Source of the DNA: JANOBD01 sp031411495
Lineage (GTDB): Bacteria; Planctomycetota; Phycisphaerae; Tepidisphaerales; Tepidisphaeraceae
DNA: 11,301 nt
Direction of reading: 5' to 3'
Assembly: GCA_031411495.1 (NCBI GenBank)
Contig: JANOBD010000210.1
Span: 1 to 11,301, forward strand
Shown: one piece after another, positions 6,055 through 11,301 of the stretch
How positions within the stretch are numbered: position 1 is the stretch's first letter
Layout: every line of letters starts with the position of its first letter
The notes under the pieces: model-generated
The model's database searches: none
What the model was told of the DNA's origin: nothing
The model's input: the letters and a program-made list of their open reading frames with translations, nothing else
Made by a program: the position numbers and the translations under genes

Positions 6055-7411
6055 GTTGCTCCTCCGTTGCAGTCTCGGGCCATGTCAGTTTCAGCGCCTC
6101 GTCAAAGCTCGAACAGGGTACGAGTTGGCAGCCAAGCCCATCGAGTTGTGTGGCAGTCGTGCGCGGCACAAACAGCCGTGTCGCCGGTGAGAGGTTCTCC
6201 TTCAGAACCGCCTCGGCAATCGCATCCAGCAATGCCCGCGGCAACGGACGCAGCACGCGATTCAGGTCGATTTCGCCGAGGTAGACGTGCGTCGATGGGA
6301 CCGGTTTACGCAGAAGGCTGGCGACGAGACTCATCGCCAGCGGAAGGCCAAGATAAGCGCGGTAGGGCGCGTCGCCGGGCAGCAGCGAGGAAATGTTCAG
6401 GTTCAGATTGTCGAGATCAATCCCGCGCGTCGTGCTGATCGACCGGACAATCTGCTCAATGCGCCGGCGGGGCAGGCCAGGCGCTGAGACCTGCGCCTTC
6501 TCACCAGGCATTGGCAGGCTCAGTTGGACCTGCAACTCGGCGTCGCCCATCTCGCTGCCGATAAACGTGCGCGCGATGCCGGTCATGGGTTCGCGATGTG
6601 GCGAGGGGAGCAGTGCGGCCGTCTCGGCATCCGTCATCAGCGGAAAGCCTGCCGACTGCTCGGGCCCAAATCGGTTCTTAAGAACGGAGATCATGCGCCC
6701 GGCTCCGGTTCGTTCGATTCGAACGACCGCATCGACATTGTGTTCCAATCCGCGCGGTCCGGCGATCTGGCCACGCTTATTGATGTGCGCGACGGCGATG
6801 ATCGTCACGCCTGCGTCCTTGGCGCGACGACCAAACTCGTAAAAACCGGCGTACTGACGCGCCGCGTTCGCGGGCAGGCCGTCGCCCTGAACGCTGTCAA
6901 TGATCAGCAGTTTCGTAGGCGGACCGGCGATCGCCGACCTGATGTTGAACTGGAAGTAGTACGGCAGGTCGGAGAGTTGGCTGATCTCGACCGTGGAGTC
7001 CATGAGTCGAATCGCGCGGTCGGCGTCCGAAGGGTTCCAATCGCGAGTCAGCATCTGCGTCCGGCTCAGCAGGCGATCCTGACGTTCTTCTGTCAGGACG
7101 GTCAGGGATCGCACACCTTGAACGGCGGCTGAAAGTGCGATCTGCGTCGCGAGCCGACTTTTGCCTGATCCGGGTGATCCCGCCAGCAGATAGATTCCGC
7201 CCGCAACGAACCCGCTGATCAGTTTGCTGAACCATCCCATGCTCGAGTCGAGAGGCAAATACTGCGTCGGGCTGCTACGCACGGTGAGCAGGCCTGTCTC
7301 GGGTGCCAGAATGACCGGGCGACGTCCTACCGCTCGGAGGTTCGATCCAGGCGAATCGGGGTTAACATTTACCGGCCATATGGGCCCAAGGGGAGGGTGA
7401 GTACCATCCAT
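6047..7411 (-). CDS. RadA/Sms-like recombination ATPase lacking the zinc finger
   Basis: This 454-codon RecA-fold ATPase matches RadA (Sms), the branch-migration helicase of homologous recombination. From M at 7411, Walker A is GSPGSGKS (about 78-85), Walker B is LLIID followed by SVQGD (about 168-177), the RadA stretch HINKRGQIAGPRGLEHNVDAV spans about 209-229 in two halves, and the hallmark KNRFG is at about 245-249. The C-terminal third (about 331-434, with YLGEIDLNRVLRPLP and a GLGCQLVP end) fits the inactive Lon-like domain. The N-terminal C4 zinc finger of chromosomal RadA is absent: no cysteines precede the ATPase. I chose ATG 7411, which has GGAG 7 bases upstream, over TTG 7453 and ATG 7447. 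It heads the leftward operon. Confidence 0.88.
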   Translation of the reverse strand: MDGTHPPLGPIWPVNVNPDSPGSNLRAVGRRPVILAPETGLLTVRSSPTQYLPLDSSMGWFSKLISGFVAGGIYLLAGSPGSGKSRLATQIALSAAVQGVRSLTVLTEERQDRLLSRTQMLTRDWNPSDADRAIRLMDSTVEISQLSDLPYYFQFNIRSAIAGPPTKLLIIDSVQGDGLPANAARQYAGFYEFGRRAKDAGVTIIAVAHINKRGQIAGPRGLEHNVDAVVRIERTGAGRMISVLKNRFGPEQSAGFPLMTDAETAALLPSPHREPMTGIARTFIGSEMGDAELQVQLSLPMPGEKAQVSAPGLPRRRIEQIVRSISTTRGIDLDNLNLNISSLLPGDAPYRAYLGLPLAMSLVASLLRKPVPSTHVYLGEIDLNRVLRPLPRALLDAIAEAVLKENLSPATRLFVPRTTATQLDGLGCQLVPCSSFDEALKLTWPETATEEQRD

Positions 7412-7646
7412 AACGAAACTCCGCAAAAATAGATGAAACACGGGCATTCCCAAAATGGGTCATCAAGGGTTTGCCGACAGCCCGTCAATTCCCAAATTCA
7501 TAAGCCCAAGTCAAGGAGGAAGTTATGTCGTTTTTTCCGGCGGCCTGTTATGTTGCAGGTGCTCGCATCGGCTTGCAGGAAATTCTGCTAACCGAATTTT
7601 TGCCGTTCACATGGGAGTGTTTTTCACGCGGATATACTGTCCCCCC
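7412..7646. promoter_or_regulatory. Divergent control region with direct and inverted repeats
   Basis: The 235 bases between the leftward operon and the rightward HTH gene hold several short repeats. ATTCCCAAA occurs at 7446-7454 and 7488-7496, 42 bp apart (about four helical turns). TTGCAGG occurs at 7553-7559 and 7573-7579, 20 bp apart (about two turns). An inverted repeat AAATTC-N8-GAATTT covers 7580-7599. Such spacing is typical of operators for small HTH or excisionase proteins. On the minus strand there are TTGACT and TTGACG hexamers (about 7508-7513 and 7484-7489), but I could not pair them with a convincing -10. The stretch from 7525 also encodes a small ORF. Confidence 0.5.
7513..7519 (+). 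promoter_or_regulatory. Strong Shine-Dalgarno for the small ORF at 7525
   Basis: AAGGAGG is complementary to the end of 16S rRNA and sits 5 bases before ATG 7525. It is among the strongest ribosome sites in the window and is the main reason to believe the short ORF behind it is translated. Confidence 0.7.
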
Positions 7647-7650
7647 ATGA
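7525..7650 (+). CDS. 41-residue ORF coupled to the excisionase-like gene
   Basis: A 41-codon ORF begins at ATG 7525 behind a perfect AAGGAGG and ends with TGA 7648-7650. That stop overlaps the ATG of the HTH gene (ATGA, 7647-7650). The product starts MSFFPAACYVAGARIGL and ends CFSRGYTVPP. It is hydrophobic and aromatic with two cysteines, and I recognise no family. The strong ribosome site plus the overlap suggest that translation of this ORF delivers ribosomes to the HTH start, which has no Shine-Dalgarno of its own. It may act as a leader peptide rather than a functional protein. The short repeats of the control region fall inside it, so binding there could block both genes. Confidence 0.5.
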   Translation: MSFFPAACYVAGARIGLQEILLTEFLPFTWECFSRGYTVPP

Positions 7651-7853
7651 ATTCACTTATGAAACCCGACGGGGCGGTCGCACCGCTTTTACTCAATTCA
7701 CGCCAGGCCGCCCGGATGATCGGCGTCGCCGAGCGGACGCTGTGGGACTTGCGTGCCGACGGGAAAATCGAGTTCGTTCGGATCGGCAAACTGGTTCGCT
7801 ATCGGATCAGCGACATCGAGATCTATGTCGCCGGCTTGGGCCACGGAGAGTGA
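7647..7853 (+). CDS. Excisionase-like MerR-type HTH protein
   Basis: The 68-codon protein is a helix-turn-helix of the HTH_17/excisionase class: LLNSRQAARMIGVAERTLWDLRADGKIEFVRIGKLVRYRISDIEIYV in three blocks (about residues 14-60), that is, helix, turn, recognition helix, then the wing with the usual GKLVRYR. Proteins of this kind bind next to att sites and steer a tyrosine integrase toward excision, or act as small repressors. Placement 14 bases before the integrase gene supports the excisionase role. The frame is open to 7455, but ATG 7647 overlaps the stop of the 41-codon ORF (ATGA) and the upstream residues look noncoding. ATG 7659 is an alternative. Neither start has a ribosome site. 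Confidence 0.82.
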   Translation: MNSLMKPDGAVAPLLLNSRQAARMIGVAERTLWDLRADGKIEFVRIGKLVRYRISDIEIYVAGLGHGE

Positions 7854-7867
7854 ACCGGAGAAATGAC

Positions 7868-9139
7868 ATGGCATATCTGCATCGGAGTAACGGTCGGGTC
7901 GTGATTCAGGTCCGCCTACCCGACGGGCGAAGAACTTCAATTCGCCTCGGGAAGGTCGACGCTCGTACCGCGGCGGGTGTGAAGATTCGCATTGAGCAAC
8001 TCGAGGACTCGGCCTTTACGGGCATGTCGATACCGAGCGAGACCGCGATGTGGCTGATGCAGATCAATGACAAACTGCACGACCGGCTCGCCCGCGCACA
8101 TCTATGCAAACCGCGCGAGAGTGGCCAGTACGGCATGAAGCTGGAGGCCATGCTCGATGGCTACTTGAAACGCCGCACCGACCTGAAGCCGCAAAGCCTT
8201 GCCGCGTTGCGGACGACGCGCAATCGGCTGATTGCGCATTTCGGAGCAGGAAAGCACGTTTCATCGTTTACTTCTGCCGACGCGGACGATTTTCGCCGTG
8301 CGCTGAAGCCCGAACTGGCAAAGGCCACCATCGCCAAGATGACGGTGCTGGCCCGACAGTTTTGGGCCGATGCCGTTCGTCGCGAGATCACGACGAAGAA
8401 CCCTTTCGAGGGCATCAAACCAGGATCGCAGCGCAACCCGTCTCGCCTGCACTTCGTCACCCGCGATGTAATCAACCGCGTGATCGAAGCGATGCCCACG
8501 ATCCAATGGAAGTTGGTGCTGGCGTTTGCCCGATATGGTGGCGTGCGAATTCCGAGCGAGATCAAACAACTCGAGTGGTCGCACATCAACTGGAAGGAAC
8601 GACGGATTCTGATTCACTCGCCCAAGACCGAGCATCACCAGGGACATGAATCACGCCTGATCCCGTTGTTCCCAGAGTTGGTTCCACTGCTGCTCGCGGC
8701 CAGACAAGCCGCCGATCCGGAAGAGGAACGGGTTCTGCCTGGCCTCCGACTGGCGAGCAACAACCTTCGGACCCAGCTTTGCAAGATGCTGAAGAAACTG
8801 GGGATCGAGCCATGGCCGCGAATTTACCAGAATCTTCGTTCGTCACGTCAGACCGAACTGGCCGAAGAGTTCCCCGGCCACGTCGTCTGCCAGTGGCTTG
8901 GGAACAGCGAGCGCATCGCCGGCGCCCACTATCTGCAGACCACCGAAGCGCACTTCGAGCGCGCCGCCGGACCCTCGAAACCCATCGAGTCACCGGTGAT
9001 GGAAACGAAGGTGATTACGCCCCTCCGGCAGGCGGGTCACTACGCCGTTGTTTGGGCACGGACGGGATACGGAAAGAGTGCTTTCATGGAAGTGGCATTC
9101 GGATCGACAACTCCGTCGGCGTCAGCGTATCCAATGTAA
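7868..9139 (+). CDS. Tyrosine recombinase/integrase, planctomycete type
   Basis: The 423-codon integrase has an N-terminal arm and core-binding part (about 85-180, with LEAMLDGYLKRR and the KMTVLARQFWADAVRR helix) and a C-terminal catalytic domain. Visible catalytic positions are Arg227 in GGVRIPSEI, Lys253 in HSPKTEHH, Arg324 in YQNLRSSRQTEL and the nucleophile Tyr355 in AHYLQ. The histidine of the HxxR box is Gln321, and the second His/Trp position is Asn346 (WLGNS), a variant I associate with planctomycete integrases. ATG 7868 has GGAG 8 bases upstream and lies 14 bases after the HTH gene; the open frame back to 7742 is overlap. The last 55 residues after HFERAA are low-similarity tail. 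It would insert and excise the element, plausibly at tRNA-Tyr. Confidence 0.92.
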   Translation: MAYLHRSNGRVVIQVRLPDGRRTSIRLGKVDARTAAGVKIRIEQLEDSAFTGMSIPSETAMWLMQINDKLHDRLARAHLCKPRESGQYGMKLEAMLDGYLKRRTDLKPQSLAALRTTRNRLIAHFGAGKHVSSFTSADADDFRRALKPELAKATIAKMTVLARQFWADAVRREITTKNPFEGIKPGSQRNPSRLHFVTRDVINRVIEAMPTIQWKLVLAFARYGGVRIPSEIKQLEWSHINWKERRILIHSPKTEHHQGHESRLIPLFPELVPLLLAARQAADPEEERVLPGLRLASNNLRTQLCKMLKKLGIEPWPRIYQNLRSSRQTELAEEFPGHVVCQWLGNSERIAGAHYLQTTEAHFERAAGPSKPIESPVMETKVITPLRQAGHYAVVWARTGYGKSAFMEVAFGSTTPSASAYPM

Positions 9140-9214
9140 CTCAGCCATCTGCGCACGCATGGCAGAAGGCGATATGCGCGACACCCAATCTGGAAACGCA
9201 GAAAGAGGACCAAC

Positions 9215-9417
9215 ATGCCCGAAGCCACCGATATGAATGCGGTATTGAAGTCGCAGGCTCTCCCGCTCGAATTGAATTGATCCAACTGTGCGAAGCCTGC
9301 GGCCGGGAGCCGCGTGCCGAACTGCTGGCGATGCTCGACAGCCTGGCCGGTACGACGAAACGTGCGGTGCGCCGGCGCACGCCGGGAACTGGCTCCAGTC
9401 GCGCCAATCCGAGGTAG
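9215..9417 (+). pseudogene. Small gene frameshifted by a 5-bp tandem duplication
   Basis: ATG 9215 follows an AGAGGA ribosome site and reads MPEATDMNAVLKSQALPLELN before a stop at 9278-9280. The stop arises at GAATTGAATTGA (9269-9280), a tandem GAATT. Removing one GAATT gives a continuous 65-codon frame that ends at the TAG 9415-9417 and joins LPLEL directly to IQLCEACGREPRAELL. The joined product has a helical centre, two cysteines and a basic tail (TKRAVRRRTPGTGSSRANPR), and no family I know. It lies between the integrase and the methyltransferase-like gene, ending 10 bases before the latter. It may be dead, or an on/off switch through repeat slippage; a start at TTG 9277 inside the repeat is also conceivable. 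Confidence 0.5.
9269..9280 (+). repeat. Tandem 5-bp duplication GAATT x2
   Basis: GAATTGAATTGA is two full copies of GAATT followed by GA. Two copies put the small gene out of frame; one copy would restore it. The bases on either side read in a single frame only if one copy is removed. Confidence 0.7.
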
Positions 9418-9427
9418 TATCTCTGGC

Positions 9428-10678
9428 ATGTCATCGACGCGGCGAAAGCGCTTCTGGACCGCAACCGAACCTGGAACGACGCAGCTCGCGCGGTCTGCTC
9501 AACACCTGGCGCGCGTTTCGGCTAGCCGAATCATCGCGCCGGCAGCCAGAGCGTGTCTTGCGAAGTACCAGTATGTCACGTCGATCGAACGCTCGGCCAA
9601 GCTCATCCGCGGCGACCTCCTTCGTGAACTGATCGAGCAACACGGTGTACGCGCCATCGACATTGCGCGTCGCACTGGCGAGCGACCCGCCGACCTCTCG
9701 GAGATGTACTCGGTCGCCAAGGCATTTCCGCGCGACCAACGCCCCAGCGACGCAATCTACAACCATCTGCTCTTGGCGACTCGCGCGGTCAAACGATTTC
9801 CAAAGATGAACCTGTTGCCGGCTGAGGCGCTCGCGGAGATCCAGCGCGTCGGACTCAGCCAGCATCGCGATGTCACCCGACACTTTCACCGGCTTGAACG
9901 TCAACACCGTTCGAGCGTCGAGCAGTCGGATCCAGAGTTTGAACGAGCTGCGATGGGGACCGCGTTGCTGGATCGCTGCCATCACGGGCGATTCCAGGAT
10001 CTGCTGTCACAGGTTCCAGCCGGCTCGATCCAGGTGTTCTGTATTGATCCCGTCTATGTCTACGCGCGCGACGAGCGGCCATATCGCGCGCGGGCCGCCC
10101 GAAGCCTCGCCTGCGACGGGGCGGATGTTCCGGAGGAAGCGATCGGCGCGGTCCTCGATGTTCTGCGTGACTGGCAGAGCAAGCTCGCCGCGGGCGGAGT
10201 CGTGCTTCTCTGGCAGCCTTGGCAATCGTTGTTGGGCGAAATCGGTCGGGCCGCTCTGACGTACGCCTGGGAAGTCACCGGGCCGATCATCTGGAACAAG
10301 GCCCGACCGCAACCGGGGCGTTTCACTTCGCCGTACAGCGTGCAGGGTGAGTTTCTATGGCTGTTGCACCGGCCTCAAGAAGATCTCGTCGATCACGGTC
10401 ACGCGTCGCGGGAGATGATTCTGCGCTATCCGCCGGTCAGTTCGCGCGGTTCGGCACCGTCGCAGTTGCATGCATTCGAGAAACCGGTCGCGCTCTGCGA
10501 GCATCTCGTTCGAAAACACAGCCGGCCGGGCGATGTGGTGTTCGACGCCTGTGGATGTACCGCCTCAATGAGCGTTGCCGCGCACAACACCGGGCGGCAT
10601 TGGATCTACGTCGAAAGCAATGCCGAGAATTTCGCGCTCGGTGCCGGCCGTCTGGCCGAAGCGACAAAACAGATCTGA
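9428..10678 (+). CDS. DNA methyltransferase-like protein with altered catalytic motifs
   Basis: The 416-codon product fits the N6/N4 DNA methylase fold with the beta-class motif order: motif IV first, AdoMet motif I last. The N-terminal 150 residues look regulatory or DNA-binding, with an HTH-like GVRAIDIARRTGERPADLSEMY (about 73-94, split by no gap). The motif IV site reads DPVY (about 207-210) where active enzymes have DPPY. The late AdoMet loop reads FDACGCTAS (about 372-380) instead of DPFxGSG. The flanking family landmarks IWNKARP, GEFLWLLHR, FEKP and GRHWIYVE remain. No endonuclease gene is next to it. ATG 9428 lacks a close ribosome site; the frame is open back to 9314. It could be a host-protecting solitary methylase or a catalytically weakened DNA-binding relative. 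Confidence 0.75.
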   Translation: MSSTRRKRFWTATEPGTTQLARSAQHLARVSASRIIAPAARACLAKYQYVTSIERSAKLIRGDLLRELIEQHGVRAIDIARRTGERPADLSEMYSVAKAFPRDQRPSDAIYNHLLLATRAVKRFPKMNLLPAEALAEIQRVGLSQHRDVTRHFHRLERQHRSSVEQSDPEFERAAMGTALLDRCHHGRFQDLLSQVPAGSIQVFCIDPVYVYARDERPYRARAARSLACDGADVPEEAIGAVLDVLRDWQSKLAAGGVVLLWQPWQSLLGEIGRAALTYAWEVTGPIIWNKARPQPGRFTSPYSVQGEFLWLLHRPQEDLVDHGHASREMILRYPPVSSRGSAPSQLHAFEKPVALCEHLVRKHSRPGDVVFDACGCTASMSVAAHNTGRHWIYVESNAENFALGAGRLAEATKQI

Positions 10679-10956
10679 TGGCGGGCACGGTCAAGTAGAT
10701 CACGCCGCGTCGCCGTTACTCAGTACCCCATTCTTGCCAGCCGGCCGGAAGCACGAATCTTCAGTTGGACACCAATCGAGCGATAGGAACGAGCCGAGCC
10801 ACGCGCTAAGCGTCGCGCAAGTGACTGCTCTCGACTGGGGATGCCGCGCGGCGAAGGGTGGTGTAAAAAGCGGTGTAGCAGGTGACCGTTTTGCCAAGCA
10901 GGGCCTCGCGGCGAGCGGCATCGATTCGACCGTAAATCTTTGATCTTCAAGCATTA
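10679..10956. other. Intergenic stretch between methyltransferase-like gene and tRNA-Tyr
   Basis: No gene here has a supported start. A plus-strand frame ending at 10943 reads AAKGGVKSGVAGDRFAKQG near its end, which faintly resembles the low-complexity tails of planctomycete integrases and could be a remnant, but I cannot show this. A minus-strand frame across 10700-11044 begins in the tRNA and looks like an artefact. This is where an attachment site would be expected if the element uses tRNA-Tyr, since it lies on the 3' side of the tRNA gene. I found no convincing repeat of the tRNA end. Confidence 0.4.
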
Positions 10957-10986
10957 ACGAAAAGGTGCCCGGCATTGCGGGCACCT
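10957..10986 (-). terminator. Rho-independent terminator of tRNA-Tyr
   Basis: On the minus strand a 9-bp perfect stem (AGGTGCCCG paired with CGGGCACCT, bases 10963-10986) with a 6-base loop is followed at once by TTTTCGTTAA. It lies 25 bases past the tRNA 3' end and is oriented to stop tRNA transcription. Confidence 0.85.
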
Positions 10987-11011
10987 GCGAAATCAGCCTG
11001 AAAACAGCGAT

Positions 11012-11094
11012 TGGGCGCGGTTGGATTCGAACCAACGAAGGCATAAGCCAGCAGATTTACAGTCTGCCCCATTTGGCCACTCTGGAACACGCCC
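11012..11094 (-). tRNA. tRNA-Tyr (anticodon GUA)
   Basis: This is an 83-base class II tRNA on the minus strand. The acceptor stem pairs GGGCGTG with CGCGCCC (one G-U pair), followed by discriminator A. The anticodon arm is GCAGA-CTGTAAA-TCTGC, giving anticodon GTA, which reads Tyr codons. A long variable arm (GGC-TTAT-GCC) is present, as expected for bacterial tRNA-Tyr, and the T arm is GTTGG-TTCGAAT-CCAAC. The 3' CCA is not encoded. tRNA genes of this kind are common integration targets, and the mobile genes lie on its 3' side. Confidence 0.97.
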
Positions 11095-11113
11095 GTGTTT
11101 CGGTGGGGCGAAC

Positions 11114-11142
11114 ATTCTGGCCGATTCTACGACGGATTTCAA
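11114..11142 (-). promoter_or_regulatory. Sigma70-type promoter of tRNA-Tyr
   Basis: On the minus strand TTGAAA (11137-11142) is separated by exactly 17 bases from CAGAAT (11114-11119). This is 5 of 6 and 4 of 6 to the consensus, and the site is placed to start transcription about 12 bases before the tRNA. Confidence 0.7.
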
Positions 11143-11172
11143 CTTGTAGGGGCTGCCCCGCAGCATTGCGCA

Positions 11173-11301
11173 TCAGCGTGAGTGCTGGGCGCTGAGTCGT
11201 CTGGCTTTAAGTCGGGCATGGTAGAGCGAGATCTTCGCGCCGACCCAGCGCCGAACCCGCGGCAAGCGGCGGACAAAGGCTGGCAGCGGACCCAAACCGC
11301 C
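11173..11301 (-). CDS. 3' end of an unidentified gene running off the window
   Basis: A minus-strand frame is open from the right edge of the window to a TGA at 11173-11175, 42 codons. The visible C-terminus is strongly basic, reading LGPLPAFVRRLPRVRRWVGA and then KISLYHARLKARRLSAQHSR. Codon third positions are mostly G or C, as in the other genes here, but such a short piece is weak evidence. No family can be named. It ends about 30 bases before the tRNA promoter on the same strand. If real, it belongs to the chromosome side of the tRNA rather than to the element. Confidence 0.4.
   Translation of the reverse strand, partial: GGLGPLPAFVRRLPRVRRWVGAKISLYHARLKARRLSAQHSR

Noticed and set aside
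7633..7648. TATACT placed 8 bases before ATG 7647, suggesting a leaderless start for the HTH gene
   Set aside because: No -35 at proper spacing, and the ATGA overlap with the 41-codon ORF gives a better explanation of how the start is reached.
9415..9430. TAGTAT 7 bases before ATG 9428 as a leaderless promoter for the methyltransferase-like gene
   Set aside because: Only 4 of 6 to consensus, with no -35, and it includes the stop codon of the preceding small frame.
10575..10943. Plus-strand ORF of 122 codons after the methyltransferase-like gene
   Set aside because: Its first third is a shadow of the methyltransferase-like gene. Only the last 30 codons look even faintly protein-like, so no gene is called.
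10700..11044. 114-codon minus-strand ORF starting inside tRNA-Tyr
   Set aside because: Its first residues are translated tRNA and terminator sequence, a common false call; no ribosome site or family pattern.
1..11301. CRISPR arrays, rRNA or a toxin-antitoxin pair
   Set aside because: No regularly spaced repeats, no rRNA motifs, and none of the small genes shows a recognisable toxin or antitoxin fold.

Overview
The window looks like accessory DNA next to a tRNA gene in a GC-rich bacterium, most likely a member of the Planctomycetota. The main clue is the tyrosine integrase. Its C-terminal box (NLRSSRQTEL, then HVVCQWLGNS, then HYLQ) is, from memory, the form seen in planctomycete integrases, with the usual catalytic histidines replaced. 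No database search was possible, so the assignment is an inference.

Layout. (1) Positions 1-2599 are a complete IS66-family insertion sequence with tnpA, tnpB and tnpC. It is bounded by 17-bp terminal inverted repeats (one mismatch), and its left tip is the first base of the window. (2) Positions 2839-7411 hold six genes on the minus strand, read right to left: a RadA/Sms-like ATPase without the zinc finger, two small proteins of unknown function, a Mu Gam-like DNA-end protector, a small basic protein and a large serine recombinase. Several starts overlap the preceding stop (ATGA or GTGACTGA), so this is almost certainly one operon. (3) Positions 7412-7646 are a divergent control region with direct and inverted repeats. 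It also contains a 41-codon ORF with a perfect Shine-Dalgarno, whose stop overlaps the start of the next gene. (4) Positions 7647-10678 on the plus strand hold an excisionase-like HTH protein, the tyrosine integrase, a small gene broken by a 5-bp tandem duplication, and a solitary DNA methyltransferase-like protein with altered catalytic motifs. (5) Positions 10679-11301 hold a mostly empty stretch, a tRNA-Tyr(GUA) gene on the minus strand with its own promoter and terminator, and the 3' tail of a probable minus-strand gene that runs off the right edge.

Working together. The plus-strand genes (HTH protein and integrase) fit the integration and excision module of an element inserted at or near tRNA-Tyr. 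The minus-strand operon fits a recombination module: a protein that would protect DNA ends (Gam-like), a branch-migration or strand-exchange ATPase (RadA-like), and a site-specific recombinase. I do not know a described system with this gene set, and it is the most interesting part of the window. The IS66 copy is probably a later, independent arrival. No att core could be identified, so the limits of the larger element are unknown.
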